Shown: positions 45,505 to 54,462 of the stretch, piece by piece | Layout of the letters: each line of letters starts with the position of its first letter | Position numbering within the stretch: position 1 is the first letter of the stretch | NCBI GenBank assembly: GCA_000597885.1 | Contig: CP004371.1 | Location: 124,001-188,000, forward strand | Reading direction: 5' to 3' | Length of the DNA stretch: 64,000 bases | Source: Flammeovirgaceae bacterium 311 | GTDB taxonomy: Bacteria > Bacteroidota > Bacteroidia > Cytophagales > Cyclobacteriaceae | Made by a program: the position numbers and the translations under genes | The notes under the pieces: generated by a model | What the model was told of the DNA's origin: nothing | Databases searched by the model: none | The model's input: only the letters and a program-made list of their open reading frames with translations

Positions 45505-46491
45505 TTAATCATTATACAGCATAAGACCCTCAATGATACTGGCCATGGTTTCAGGGTCTTCTGTTAGCCTGAGAAACGATTGGTTTGTTTTTTTTCCTTT
45601 CACCCAGCGATTGTTGCCTTCTTCGTCAATCTGGTTAAAGCCTCCCTCCACTTTGTCCCAGTAGGTTCCTACGCCTCCCTTAACAGCATAAAGAACGGCT
45701 GTTTGATCGAAGGTTGCATTGTCGAGGATAGCACCCTTATAATCCTTGTTGATCCAGGAGGCATGTTCACTGAAATACTTATAGCCAATGTATAGGGGAG
45801 AATCCGGATTGGTATCATTAAACACTTCACCGGTTCGGATTGCCTCTCCAATCTCATAGCCCACGAATACGACAGGCAGCTGAATATGATCAAATACATA
45901 TTTGGTAACACCCGGCATCTGACCCCAGAAATTCCATTCTTTTTTGCCTTCCGGATACTGGCCACCCATTACAACCATCTCTTTTACTTTGCGGTGCAGC
46001 AGCTCTTTACCACTCAAATCTGAATACTCATCAGGACCGGATTCAATTAGATTTTTAATGTTCATCAGCGGGCCAACAGTGACCAGCACAATGCTGCCGT
46101 CTTTATTTTCAGAAAGAATTTTACGATAGAGTGAAGTTGCCTCCTGCACATCTTCATTTTTCAAACTGTTCGGGAGGCGATCGGCAATGGCTTTGCTGTG
46201 ATTCCAATCAATCGTATAGGCTTCGCCTGCACGTATGCCCAGCGGAATGTCAGGATGATTATAATACCGGTTGATTGCATCAATGGCTGGAATAACGGAA
46301 ACTTCGTTACTCCACACCATAATACCCAGTAGCTCACATTCTTTGTTTTCTACAAATCCATGTAACATGGCAAGTGCACCCAAATCATCGGCATCTGCAC
46401 CCAGATCTGTATCGAAGATGATTTTGACTTGCGAAAAAACTGCAGATGACATAAGCAACGCCAAGGCTGTTAAAATAAATGTTTTCTTCAT
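45505..46491 (-). CDS. Exported nucleoside hydrolase family protein
   Basis: 328 residues. A signal peptide (ends SAVFSQ) puts it in the periplasm. The metal-binding motif DTDLGADADDLGAL (residues 27-40) is that of inosine-uridine nucleoside hydrolases, followed by ILVTVGPLMNI-type VLVTVGPLMNIKNLI and a conserved MGGQYP. It would split nucleosides, or related N-ribosides, to ribose and base. Exported members of this family are usual in Bacteroidota; substrate unknown. Confidence 0.9.
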   Translation of the reverse strand: MKKTFILTALALLMSSAVFSQVKIIFDTDLGADADDLGALAMLHGFVENKECELLGIMVWSNEVSVIPAIDAINRYYNHPDIPLGIRAGEAYTIDWNHSKAIADRLPNSLKNEDVQEATSLYRKILSENKDGSIVLVTVGPLMNIKNLIESGPDEYSDLSGKELLHRKVKEMVVMGGQYPEGKKEWNFWGQMPGVTKYVFDHIQLPVVFVGYEIGEAIRTGEVFNDTNPDSPLYIGYKYFSEHASWINKDYKGAILDNATFDQTAVLYAVKGGVGTYWDKVEGGFNQIDEEGNNRWVKGKKTNQSFLRLTEDPETMASIIEGLMLYND

Positions 46492-46860
46492 CAGATATGA
46501 GATTATTGTATAAGAGAGTAAGTGAGAGCAGGCTTGGATCTAAAGCAACACAACAGTACTATATTTGTAACTTATAAAACAATGTCCACAGATACAAAGC
46601 TATCTCTTTTTTTTACGGTTGAGGGGATGGATACTCATGCAGGAATTCATGCTGCCGGCTGGTTTAAAAGGTGCTGCCATTGTAACCACCTTTTGTAATA
46701 GTGGCGTCCCTCTGTTGTAGCCTTTATAACTTCACAGGCTATGATCATCCAACAGGCAGCACCAGACAGTTTTGTATCTTATCGCAGCCTGGTTTATATT
46801 TAAAAGGCAGGCTATGTTATAACGAGCATCTGCATTGATGAAACTAACAAATCCCATCGT
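46492..46860. other. Intergenic stretch between nucleoside hydrolase and DUF7009-like gene
   Basis: About 370 bases, divergent promoter region. I see no open frame, repeat or clear promoter in it. Confidence 0.4.
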
Positions 46861-47256
46861 ATGAAAATCAGATTAAAAGATAACTCTATCAGGTTCCGTT
46901 TAATGCAGGGAGAGGTGGACCGGTTCAGTAAGGAAGGCATTGTTACAACTGTTACCTGTATGGGCTTTTCACCTGAAAATTTCCTTAGCTACTCTCTTAA
47001 GAAAAGTGAAGATTCTGAAGTGGTGACGGCTGTTTTTGAAAAAGGAGAGATTATTGTATCTGTGCCTTCAGGGCTTGCAGATGACTGGACGAAAACAGAC
47101 AGGGTGGGTTTTGATGCCCGGATGCCCCTGGCAAATAATGAGCAGCTCAACATACTTGTTGAAAAAGATTTTAGCTGCATGCAGCAAAGGCCAGGCGAAG
47201 ATGAAACTGATGCATTTCCCAACCCGCTCAAAGGTTTGGAGGGGAATGTTTGCTAA
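46861..47256 (+). CDS. Small DUF7009-like protein
   Basis: 131 residues. N-terminus MKIRLKDNSIRFRLMQGEVD and C-terminal DFSCMQQRPGEDETDAFPNP fit the small family I know as DUF7009; the match is from memory and not certain. No membrane helix; soluble, acidic. It lies 250 bases upstream of the napA-like gene on the same strand, and similar small proteins sit near molybdoenzymes, so an accessory role is conceivable. The last residues are VC. Confidence 0.6.
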   Translation: MKIRLKDNSIRFRLMQGEVDRFSKEGIVTTVTCMGFSPENFLSYSLKKSEDSEVVTAVFEKGEIIVSVPSGLADDWTKTDRVGFDARMPLANNEQLNILVEKDFSCMQQRPGEDETDAFPNPLKGLEGNVC

Positions 47257-47407
47257 GGACTGTAGCCTGTAACTGCAGGACAGTGGAAATTTAGATTGGA
47301 TCAAAATAACAACGCCTGCACCTGAGGGTTTTTAATAAAACTGAAGTTGATTTTTTCTTTGCTTTTAGGTGTAGCAGAAGATTTCATACAAATAAGTGCT
47401 GTATTAA

Positions 47408-47425
47408 CAATGATGAATGTCATTG
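47408..47425. promoter_or_regulatory. CRP/FNR-type dyad upstream of the nap module
   Basis: CAATGA-TGAATG-TCATTG, a perfect 6-6-6 palindrome with the TGA-N6-TCA core and spacing of CRP/FNR-family operators, 83 bases upstream of the napA-like start. Most likely an anaerobic or nitrogen-oxide regulator site; the regulator is not in the window. Confidence 0.5.
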
Positions 47426-47454
47426 ATTTGCGGCATTAAAACGCTTTTTTTTAG

Positions 47455-47481
47455 GTGCAAACAATACTGAATTTTTTGCAC
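47455..47481. promoter_or_regulatory. Second inverted repeat upstream of napA
   Basis: GTGCAAA at 47455-47461 and TTTGCAC at 47475-47481, perfect arms separated by 13 bases, ending 26 bases before the start codon. It may be a repressor site or part of the promoter. Low certainty. Confidence 0.35.
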
Positions 47482-47507
47482 AACATAAACCTCAAATCAT
47501 ATCAGGG

Positions 47508-49787
47508 ATGAATCAGGAGGAAACAGATTATATAGAAGGTTTAAGCAGAAGGGAATTTTTAAGACTTGCCAGCCTGGGCTCTGGTATGGTGTTCTTGGGG
47601 GGCTGCGGCGACATTCGGGAACTATGGCAGCGGCAGCCGGTAATTGCCGTAGATACATGGCATAAAGGAGTGTGCAGGTTTTGTGGCACCGGTTGCGGTA
47701 TGCAAATTGGGGTGCATCAGGGTAAGGTAGTGGATGTAAGAGGCGATAAGTTAGCCCACAACCGTGGCAGACTGTGCATTAAAGGTGTGATGAACAGAGA
47801 TATTCTCTACGCTCCTGACAGAGCATTGTATCCCATGATCCGGAATGGAGGCAAGCTGGTGAGGGCCAGCTGGGAGGATGCCATGTCGCTGGTAGCAGAT
47901 CGATTCAAGGAAGCCATTGCCACCAACGGCAGCGATAGTGTTGGCTATTTTGGCAGTGGCCAGTTATTTACAGAAGAAAGTTATACGGCCAGCAAGCTTT
48001 TTAAGGCAGGACTGCGCACGAATAATGTAGATGGTAATCCACGCCTGTGCATGGCCTCTGCCGCTTTTGGCTATACCGGCATGTTTAATATAGATGAACC
48101 CATGGGGTGCTATGATGACATGGATCATGCTAATTGCTTTTTTATTGCCGGCTCAAATACCGCAGAGTGTCACCCCATTCTGTGGGAAAGAATACTGGAC
48201 AGGAAAAGAAGCCGTCCCAGCACATTTATTATCGTTGTAGACCCCAGGCGCACACGTACCGCCCGTGAAGCCGATATGCACCTGCAGATCATGCCTGGTA
48301 CAGATGTGGCACTGTATAATGCCATTATGTACGAAACTGTTCGCAGGGGTGCAGCAGATGAAGAAATGATTGCAAAGTTCATTAAATTCAGGCAGGGCAC
48401 AGAAGACAGAGATTACGAAGCCTTCAAGGCACACCTGGCAAATTACGCACCAGAAAAAGTTGCTGCATTATGCGGTATTTCTACTGAAGCTATCCGAGAA
48501 GCAGCTTATCGTTTTATATCATCAGGGGCGAGCATGTCTATCTGGACGATGGGCCTTAACCAGCAGGTGCAGGGAACAGCGGCAAACCAGCTACTGATCA
48601 GCATGCACCTGTTAACCGGCCATATCGGCAGGCCGGGAGCAACACCTTTTTCCCTTACTGGACAACCTAATGCCGGTGGTGGTGTACGCGACGCAGGCGC
48701 ACTGGCACATACCCTGCCTGCAAGCCGGAAAATAGTAAATCCCGAACACAGGCGCCAGATGGAAATTCACTGGAATGTGCCCGAAGGAACCATCAAACCA
48801 ACTCCTGGCTATAATGCAGTAGATATGTTCAAGGCCATGGAATCAGGAGATCTGAAGTGTGCCCTGATCATGGCTACCAATCCGGGGCAGTCCATGCCCA
48901 ATACAAACCGCTACCGGGCAGCCATGGAAAAAACATTTTTGGTTGTGGCAGATGCATTTTACCCCACCAATACAACGCCATTTGCAGATGTGGTGCTACC
49001 AGCAGCCATGTGGGCAGAAAAAGGCGGGGTATGCAGCAATTCCGAAAGACGTTACCATTATGTTCCCAAACTGGTGGATGCTCCCGGCGAGGCAAGAAGC
49101 GATCTGGCCATCCTGATCGATTTTGCTGATAGAATGGGAGTTGGCCATGTTTTGCCCGCCCGTACACCCGAAGAGGTGTGGAATGAATGGCGCCTGATCT
49201 CCGAAGATTCTCCATACAATTTTAAAGGAATTACCTATGAGCGTTTAAGCCAGGAACGGGGTTTTACCTGGCCCTGTCCCACAGAAGATCACCCTGGCAC
49301 CTGTAGGCGGTATGTACCCGGAGAAGATCCGCTGGCTACAGGAACTGAAAGGCTGGATTTCTACGGCTGGCCAGACCGCAGGGCCATCATCTTTTTCCAT
49401 GACCAGCTGGCGCCTCCAGAGGAGTTAAGCGAAGAATATCCTTTTATTCTTACCACGGGCAGGGTGCTGGAACACTGGCATACCGATACCATCACCGGGC
49501 GTTTGGAGGAACTGCAGAGAGTACCCGTTGATTTTGTGGAGGTACACCCGGCCGATGCAGCCAGGTTGAACCTGCAGCAGGATATGCATGTAATGGTACG
49601 CAGCAAACGGGGCGGAGATGTATTCAGGGTTAGAATAACAGAAAATGTACGAGAAGGACTAATTTTTTCAACCTTTCATTCCATTAAAAGAATAATTAAC
49701 CATGCCACGACAGAAGCTTATGATCCACAATCAAAACAGCCGGCTTATAAATACTGTGCTGTAACGCTAGAACCTGTACAAGTATAA
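47508..49787 (+). CDS. napA: Periplasmic nitrate reductase-like molybdoenzyme (NapA type)
   Basis: 759 residues. bis-MGD enzyme of the DMSO-reductase family. N-terminus: SRREFLRLAS Tat motif (Arg14, Arg15) and FLGGC, a lipobox-like cysteine at 33. [4Fe-4S] ligands Cys56, Cys59, Cys63 and Cys90 (CRFCGTGC, GRLCIKG). NPRLCMASAAFGYT places Cys181 as the Mo ligand, which is the nitrate-reductase type rather than Ser or Sec. Further blocks: VVDPRRTRTA, AADQLL-like GTAANQLLISMHLLTGHIG, ADVVLPAAMWAEKGG. A periplasmic, possibly lipid-anchored, catalytic subunit. Electron donor is probably the next gene. Nitrate as substrate is likely, not proven. Confidence 0.92.
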   Translation: MNQEETDYIEGLSRREFLRLASLGSGMVFLGGCGDIRELWQRQPVIAVDTWHKGVCRFCGTGCGMQIGVHQGKVVDVRGDKLAHNRGRLCIKGVMNRDILYAPDRALYPMIRNGGKLVRASWEDAMSLVADRFKEAIATNGSDSVGYFGSGQLFTEESYTASKLFKAGLRTNNVDGNPRLCMASAAFGYTGMFNIDEPMGCYDDMDHANCFFIAGSNTAECHPILWERILDRKRSRPSTFIIVVDPRRTRTAREADMHLQIMPGTDVALYNAIMYETVRRGAADEEMIAKFIKFRQGTEDRDYEAFKAHLANYAPEKVAALCGISTEAIREAAYRFISSGASMSIWTMGLNQQVQGTAANQLLISMHLLTGHIGRPGATPFSLTGQPNAGGGVRDAGALAHTLPASRKIVNPEHRRQMEIHWNVPEGTIKPTPGYNAVDMFKAMESGDLKCALIMATNPGQSMPNTNRYRAAMEKTFLVVADAFYPTNTTPFADVVLPAAMWAEKGGVCSNSERRYHYVPKLVDAPGEARSDLAILIDFADRMGVGHVLPARTPEEVWNEWRLISEDSPYNFKGITYERLSQERGFTWPCPTEDHPGTCRRYVPGEDPLATGTERLDFYGWPDRRAIIFFHDQLAPPEELSEEYPFILTTGRVLEHWHTDTITGRLEELQRVPVDFVEVHPADAARLNLQQDMHVMVRSKRGGDVFRVRITENVREGLIFSTFHSIKRIINHATTEAYDPQSKQPAYKYCAVTLEPVQV

Positions 49788-49792
49788 GATAC

Positions 49793-49797
49793 GGAGG
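49793..49797 (+). promoter_or_regulatory. Strong Shine-Dalgarno of the tetraheme cytochrome gene
   Basis: GGAGG six bases before ATG 49804. Strong sites of this kind are rare in this window; it fixes the start and points to efficient translation within the nap operon. Confidence 0.7.
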
Positions 49798-49803
49798 CAT
49801 AAA

Positions 49804-50610
49804 ATGGTTAATTTTAATAAAAGGCTGATTATTCATTCTATATTACTTGTTGTTGTTACGAGCTGGAGTACTTTGCCCGCCTTTGCCTATCCTGAAAACA
49901 AGGGGGTATCGGCCGCAGACCTGTTACGTGATGTTGGCATAGTAGCTACCATTATAGCACTGGTAGGACTGATTGTAGTAGAGTTTTTTCTGAAAAAGAA
50001 GATAGGAAGGGGTTCTTATAAATGGGCGCTTTTTCTAGGCTTGTTCATGTTGCCGGTGATTACTTTTGTGAGCAGCACAACCACGCTTATGCATGAGACA
50101 ACAACGGTGCAATCCTGTGCTTCATGTCATATTATGGAACCCTTCGTGAATGATCTTGTCAACGAAGACAGTCCTACCCTGGCAGCGCGCCATTTTAAAA
50201 ATAAATGGATTGCAGAAAACCAGTGTTACCACTGCCACACCTCGTATGGTATTCATGGTACTGCAGAGGCTAAAAGAGATGGTTTCAGACACTGGCTGTT
50301 GTATGTAACCGAAACCTGGCCTGAACCTATTACATTTAAAGGGAGCTATCCAAATGGGAACTGCACCAGCTGTCATGGGGGTACAAAGCAATTTCAGCAG
50401 GTAAACAGTCATATAGCCCTGAGGGAAAAGCTTACTGCAAATGAAGTGAGTTGTATTACCTGCCATGGACCGGCTCACCCCACACCAGCAGAGAGAGGCA
50501 ACCCACATTTACCGGCCGAAGATCAGCAGCAGGAAATGGTAGAAAATAAAAAAAAGGAAGACAACACTGCAGCCTTATATCAGTATATCAAAACGCTGGA
50601 TGCCAGATGA
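49804..50610 (+). CDS. Membrane tetraheme c-type cytochrome (NapC/NirT-like role)
   Basis: 268 residues. Four CxxCH haem motifs: CASCH (105-109), CYHCH (141-145), CTSCH (187-191), CITCH (217-221). Before them lie a signal-like helix (8-28, ending PAFAY) and two further hydrophobic helices (43-63 and 73-93), more than the single anchor of classical NapC. It lies 16 bases after the napA-like gene, so it should carry quinol electrons to it. NapB is missing. The charged C-terminus is not conserved-looking. The NapC/NirT assignment is by function and haem count, not full similarity. Confidence 0.85.
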   Translation: MVNFNKRLIIHSILLVVVTSWSTLPAFAYPENKGVSAADLLRDVGIVATIIALVGLIVVEFFLKKKIGRGSYKWALFLGLFMLPVITFVSSTTTLMHETTTVQSCASCHIMEPFVNDLVNEDSPTLAARHFKNKWIAENQCYHCHTSYGIHGTAEAKRDGFRHWLLYVTETWPEPITFKGSYPNGNCTSCHGGTKQFQQVNSHIALREKLTANEVSCITCHGPAHPTPAERGNPHLPAEDQQQEMVENKKKEDNTAALYQYIKTLDAR

Positions 50611-50652
50611 GCATCAGGAAATATATCACCAATACCACTGCCGAAACGATTC

Positions 50653-50871
50653 ATGAAAAGAAGAAGAAATATTGACAAGCTTATCAGAATATCCGTGATC
50701 CTGGGGTGCATCGGACTGTTTTGTGTCCTGCTCTTTCTGCTGGCGGGTTTTGAGGCCTGGTCGGTAGGAGTGGGGGTGTTCTTCGGGTTTCCGATACTGC
50801 TGGTGGCGATAGTACTGTATGTAATTGCTGTAGTGAGAGACCTGAAGAAACACGAAGTTATCCACGATTGA
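50653..50871 (+). CDS. Small two-helix membrane protein
   Basis: 72 residues. Basic start MKRRRNIDKLIR, two hydrophobic helices (about 11-32 and 40-61), then DLKKHEVIHD. It lies 42 bases after the cytochrome gene on the same strand and before the terminator, so probably the last gene of the nap transcript. No known family; a role in assembly or anchoring of the reductase is inference. Confidence 0.65.
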   Translation: MKRRRNIDKLIRISVILGCIGLFCVLLFLLAGFEAWSVGVGVFFGFPILLVAIVLYVIAVVRDLKKHEVIHD

Positions 50872-51006
50872 CTGCTTCCACAGAATAGTACCTTACATGG
50901 CGTGTGGAGGGAGATAAACTTAACCTGCTGTTCCATTTTCAAGACAATCCTATGGAAGGCAGTTTGCAGCGGGTGCAATAATGCATGATGATCATTTCTC
51001 AATAGA

Positions 51007-51048
51007 AAAAACGGCCCTGCAGTTAGTTGCAGGACCGTTTTTGTTTTT
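51007..51048. terminator. Bidirectional rho-independent terminator
   Basis: 15-bp stem with one mismatch (51007-51021 with 51028-51042) around loop GTTAGT, A-tract on one side and T-tract on the other. It separates the nap operon from the convergent SDR gene. Confidence 0.88.
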
Positions 51049-51068
51049 AGTTTATGGCAGGTATTGCT

Positions 51069-52070
51069 TTATCGCCTGCCCCCTAATATTGCATAGGCAG
51101 CAGCGCCGGCAACGGCAACCACTGCGCCTGTAATAACAGGATGCATAGAAGCGCGGGTAAAGAGGCTTGTTTTCATCACATAGCCATCGTAATCGCCATG
51201 CACTTTACCTCCTTCACCATGCTGATGCAGTCCATCTTCCTGGTGCTTAGGTGCTCTGTCCTTCATCTGCATCTTGATCATCATTTTTTCACTTACCCAA
51301 TCCATTACCTCAGGCACTAATCTGTTGGTGGTGCTCATGGCTTTGCCGCCACCACCTACAAAGATGTCGCGCTTAGGATGTTCCGCCGCATGTAAAATAG
51401 CGTTCGCTACTTCTTCGGGTTTGTATACCGGTGGTGGCAGCGTGGCTGCTTTTCCGGTATAGTTTTTGGCATGCTGAGTATAAGGCGTATTGATGGCAGC
51501 AGGCTTGATTAGTGTTACGGATACAGCAGCACCTTCGTCTTCCAATTCTACTCTAAAGGCGTTTGTAAAGCCTTTTACAGCATGCTTAGTGGCAGAATAC
51601 ATACCCTGTATGGGTATGGCTACATCTGAGAGCACACTACCCAGGTTGATGATAGCACCACTTTTATATTTAAGATGTTTGGCAGCAGCAAGAGAACCAT
51701 ATACCACCCCCCAGAAGTTAGTATCGAACAGACGGTGATGGTCTTCATCACTTACTTCTTCCAGCCTGCCATAAATTGACACACCGGCATTATTCACCCA
51801 GGTGTCGAATCCGCCGAAATGTTCAAGGGCTGCATCGGCAATCTTCTGTACTTCATCCTGCTTACCCACATCGGCTACTACATATTTTACAATGCCACCC
51901 TCGGCAGTAAGCTGTTGTTCAATTTCTGATAGTGCTTCTTTATTCCTGGCGGCCAGCAGCAGTTTAGCACCTTTTTTTGCTGCAGCACGTGCAGTAGCTA
52001 ATCCAATGCCACTGGAGGCTCCGGTTATAATTATTACCTGTTCGTTCAGGGGTTTTAATGTAATTCCCAT
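51069..52070 (-). CDS. SDR-family oxidoreductase with C-terminal membrane anchor
   Basis: 333 residues. TGASSGIG (16-23), NNAG, catalytic serine in INLGSVLSD and YSATK complete a classical SDR. After the enzyme fold (about residue 265) comes a charged His/Lys/Asp-rich stretch (APKHQEDGLHQHGEGGKVHG) and a final hydrophobic helix (AVVAVAGAAAYAIL) close to the C-terminus, so the protein is probably membrane-bound. Divergent from the ankyrin gene. Substrate unknown. Confidence 0.9.
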   Translation of the reverse strand: MGITLKPLNEQVIIITGASSGIGLATARAAAKKGAKLLLAARNKEALSEIEQQLTAEGGIVKYVVADVGKQDEVQKIADAALEHFGGFDTWVNNAGVSIYGRLEEVSDEDHHRLFDTNFWGVVYGSLAAAKHLKYKSGAIINLGSVLSDVAIPIQGMYSATKHAVKGFTNAFRVELEDEGAAVSVTLIKPAAINTPYTQHAKNYTGKAATLPPPVYKPEEVANAILHAAEHPKRDIFVGGGGKAMSTTNRLVPEVMDWVSEKMMIKMQMKDRAPKHQEDGLHQHGEGGKVHGDYDGYVMKTSLFTRASMHPVITGAVVAVAGAAAYAILGGRR

Positions 52071-52352
52071 TTTTGTTTTAGTTTGTTTAAAAAATTATTC
52101 ATTAATGTGGTTTTAGCTGATATAAAACCATCTATAAAGCATACGCATCTTTCTTCTGCTAGTTGAAAAAATCTCCTGTGAAGGGGGAGGAGAGCGTGCT
52201 GTCAGCAAATTGGAAGATAAAGTGTAGTTTGATGATTGCTCCCAGCGCCTGGTTTAAAATTCTTTGTTACTTCTTCATACTATATTTCAAAACACTATCC
52301 AGTCTGCCCTTGTTTCTACATTAAATATTGCCATTTAAAAAGAGGCCCGATT

Positions 52353-52838
52353 ATGAACTTTCATTCAACCAGGCAGGAAGATCTTCTGTTTGATGCAGCC
52401 CGCAGGGGCGATACCAGTTACCTTAAACAACTAATAGAAGAAGGGGCAGATGTTAATATGCAGGATGGCAGAGGATTTACTCCTTTAATATTAGCCAGTT
52501 ATGAAGGTAACCTGGAAGCTACAAAGGAACTGATAGGGGCAAATGCCGATGTTAATGCCCAGGATTTTGGTGGTAATTCTGCCCTGATGGGAGTATGCTT
52601 CAAAGGCTACCCGGAGGTAGCAAATCTCTTGATAGAACATGGTGCCGATGTGGACCTTCAGAATGGGAATGGGGGTACTGCATTGATGTTTGCTACCTTA
52701 TTTGGCAGAAATCAGCTGGTAAAACTAATGCTTGAGAAAGGAGCTGATAAATCACTGCGTGATAACCGTGGCCTTACAGCACTTGACCTGGCATACCAGC
52801 AGGGAAATAACGAAGCCTTAGTTCTGCTACAGGAGTAA
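52353..52838 (+). CDS. Ankyrin-repeat protein
   Basis: 161 residues from ATG 52353; the open frame extends upstream to 52236, but that part is not ankyrin-like. About four ankyrin repeats are visible (GFTPLILASYEGNLEATKEL, NSALMGVCFKGYPEVANLL, GTALMFATLFGRNQLVKLM, GLTALDLAYQQGNNEALVLL), with no signal peptide. A cytoplasmic protein-binding module; partner unknown. Confidence 0.88.
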   Translation: MNFHSTRQEDLLFDAARRGDTSYLKQLIEEGADVNMQDGRGFTPLILASYEGNLEATKELIGANADVNAQDFGGNSALMGVCFKGYPEVANLLIEHGADVDLQNGNGGTALMFATLFGRNQLVKLMLEKGADKSLRDNRGLTALDLAYQQGNNEALVLLQE

Positions 52839-53105
52839 GGGCTTGATTTCTACGGCACTTAGATACTCTCTTTAGATGCTGGTCCCCATGTAATTCAGAA
52901 GGAAAAGTTATAAGTATCAAACAACTGGATGAATTGTATTACGTAATAGAAAATGAGTAAATTTTTGAAAATTAGACAATAACTATTAAGTGCTGATGCC
53001 ATATTTTATAAAACCCTCAGCGCTAAGACTCGTTACTTAATAAGAGAGGCTCTTAAGTTGTAACAGCAACAGAAGGGACATTTAAGGGTTTAACAAAGTA
53101 GAAGG

Positions 53106-53543
53106 ATGAGAGAAGATAATATTGATAATAATAAAGCTGCAGGACAGACTCCAAAAGACAGAGTTGCTTATGATGCAAAGACCATTCCGGTTGTTGAGGA
53201 AAAAATTAAAGTAAGCAAAAAACTGGTAGAAACCGGAGAAGTCTATATCAGCAAAAAAGTAAACGAAGAAGATGTTGTGGTAGATGTGCCTTACGAATAT
53301 GAAGATATTGATGTAGAGCGGGTTACCATTAACAAGTATGTAGATACGCCGCCACCTGCCAGCAGGCAGGAAGGTGAAACCATCATTATACCAGTTCTGA
53401 AAGAAGTAGTGGTAAAACGATTGGTTTTAGTAGAAGAAATTCATGTTACCAAACGCAAGGTAAAGAATCAAGCCTCGCAAAACATGACACTTCGCTCTGA
53501 GGAGGTGTCTGTTAAACGCAAGAATAGCAACACCTCTGAGTAA
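53106..53543 (+). CDS. DUF2382 (YsnF/AvaK-like) stress protein
   Basis: 145 residues. DUF2382 segment TIPVVEEKIKVSKKLVETGE and VPYEYEDIDVERV, then VLVEEIHVTKRKV: the repeated V-E/K pattern of YsnF/AvaK proteins. Soluble and charged. It lies 53 bases before a second DUF2382 gene, separated by a hairpin. Such proteins rise under general stress; molecular role unknown. Confidence 0.88.
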   Translation: MREDNIDNNKAAGQTPKDRVAYDAKTIPVVEEKIKVSKKLVETGEVYISKKVNEEDVVVDVPYEYEDIDVERVTINKYVDTPPPASRQEGETIIIPVLKEVVVKRLVLVEEIHVTKRKVKNQASQNMTLRSEEVSVKRKNSNTSE

Positions 53544-53545
53544 AT

Positions 53546-53577
53546 TAAAGTTTGAAGATCAAACTTTAGTATTTTTT
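53546..53577 (+). terminator. Hairpin with T-run between the two DUF2382 genes
   Basis: Perfect 10-bp stem (53546-53555 with 53559-53568), triloop AGA, then a T-rich run to 53577. It lies in the 53-base gap between two co-directional genes, so it could reduce read-through to the second gene. Confidence 0.6.
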
Positions 53578-53596
53578 AATTTAAACAATAACAACA

Positions 53597-54388
53597 ATGT
53601 CTAAGTCACAAACAGTAATAGGAATTTTTGAAAATAAAGCACAAGCACAAAAAGCAGCAGATCAGTTAGTAACTGATGGTTTCGACCGCGGTACTATTGA
53701 CCTTTCTGCACATGGTGCTGATATAAAAGATGATAAGCATCACGATAAAACAGATACTTTTTTTACAAATCTGTTAGGTAGAGATACCCATGCTACAAAC
53801 TATAGGGAAGCAGCCCGACGTGGTACAGTAGTTACTGTGCATACAGAGGAAATGAAGAATGCCGAGCGGGCAGCTGCCATTTTAGATAAGTTTGGTGCCA
53901 TTAATGTAGCCGATCAGGCTCATGCCGGCAGAACAGCAGGTGCCGCTACAGGTACTGCAACAGCAACCGGTACTAATACAAATACTACCAAAGGTGCAAC
54001 TACAGACAAAACTATTCCAGTAATAGAAGAGAATGTACAGGTAGGTAAGCGCGAAGTTGAAACCGGCGGTGTACGTCTGCAAAGCCGTATTATTGAGCGT
54101 CCGGTAGAAGAAACTATGCGTTTACGTGAAGAACACGTACATGTAGAGCGCCATCCGGTAGATCGTCCGGCATCTAAGCGGGATATTGATACCTTCAAAG
54201 AAGGTGAAGCCAGGGTAACTGAGCATGCCGAGGTGCCTATGGTAAATAAAGAAGCACGTGTGGTTGAGGAAGTGAATATTGGAAAAGAAACTACTCAGCA
54301 CACAGAAACAGTGCGCGATACAGAGCGCAAGACAGATGTGAAGGTTGATAATATCAAAACTGATAAAGATAGAAACCGCACTTCTTAA
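53597..54388 (+). CDS. General-stress protein: YflT-like domain plus DUF2382
   Basis: 263 residues. N-terminal YflT-like alpha/beta domain (QTVIGIFENKAQAQKAADQL, with the SL..I-type VVTVHTEEM strand), an Ala/Thr/Gly-rich linker (GAATGTATATGTNTNTTKGA), then a DUF2382 domain (TIPVIEENVQVGKREVETGG, LREEHVHVERHPV). Acidic, charged C-terminus. The DUF2382 half is a paralogue of the preceding gene. A strong terminator follows. Confidence 0.88.
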   Translation: MSKSQTVIGIFENKAQAQKAADQLVTDGFDRGTIDLSAHGADIKDDKHHDKTDTFFTNLLGRDTHATNYREAARRGTVVTVHTEEMKNAERAAAILDKFGAINVADQAHAGRTAGAATGTATATGTNTNTTKGATTDKTIPVIEENVQVGKREVETGGVRLQSRIIERPVEETMRLREEHVHVERHPVDRPASKRDIDTFKEGEARVTEHAEVPMVNKEARVVEEVNIGKETTQHTETVRDTERKTDVKVDNIKTDKDRNRTS

Positions 54389-54428
54389 TTTTAAGCAGTG
54401 TAAATTAGTTGCATTCTTGCGTTAATAT

Positions 54429-54462
54429 AAACGGCAGCGGATTATTCCGCTGCCGTTTTTTT
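54429..54462 (+). terminator. Rho-independent terminator
   Basis: 13-bp perfect stem (54429-54441 with 54446-54458), loop TTAT, followed by a run of T. It ends the DUF2382 transcript. Confidence 0.93.
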
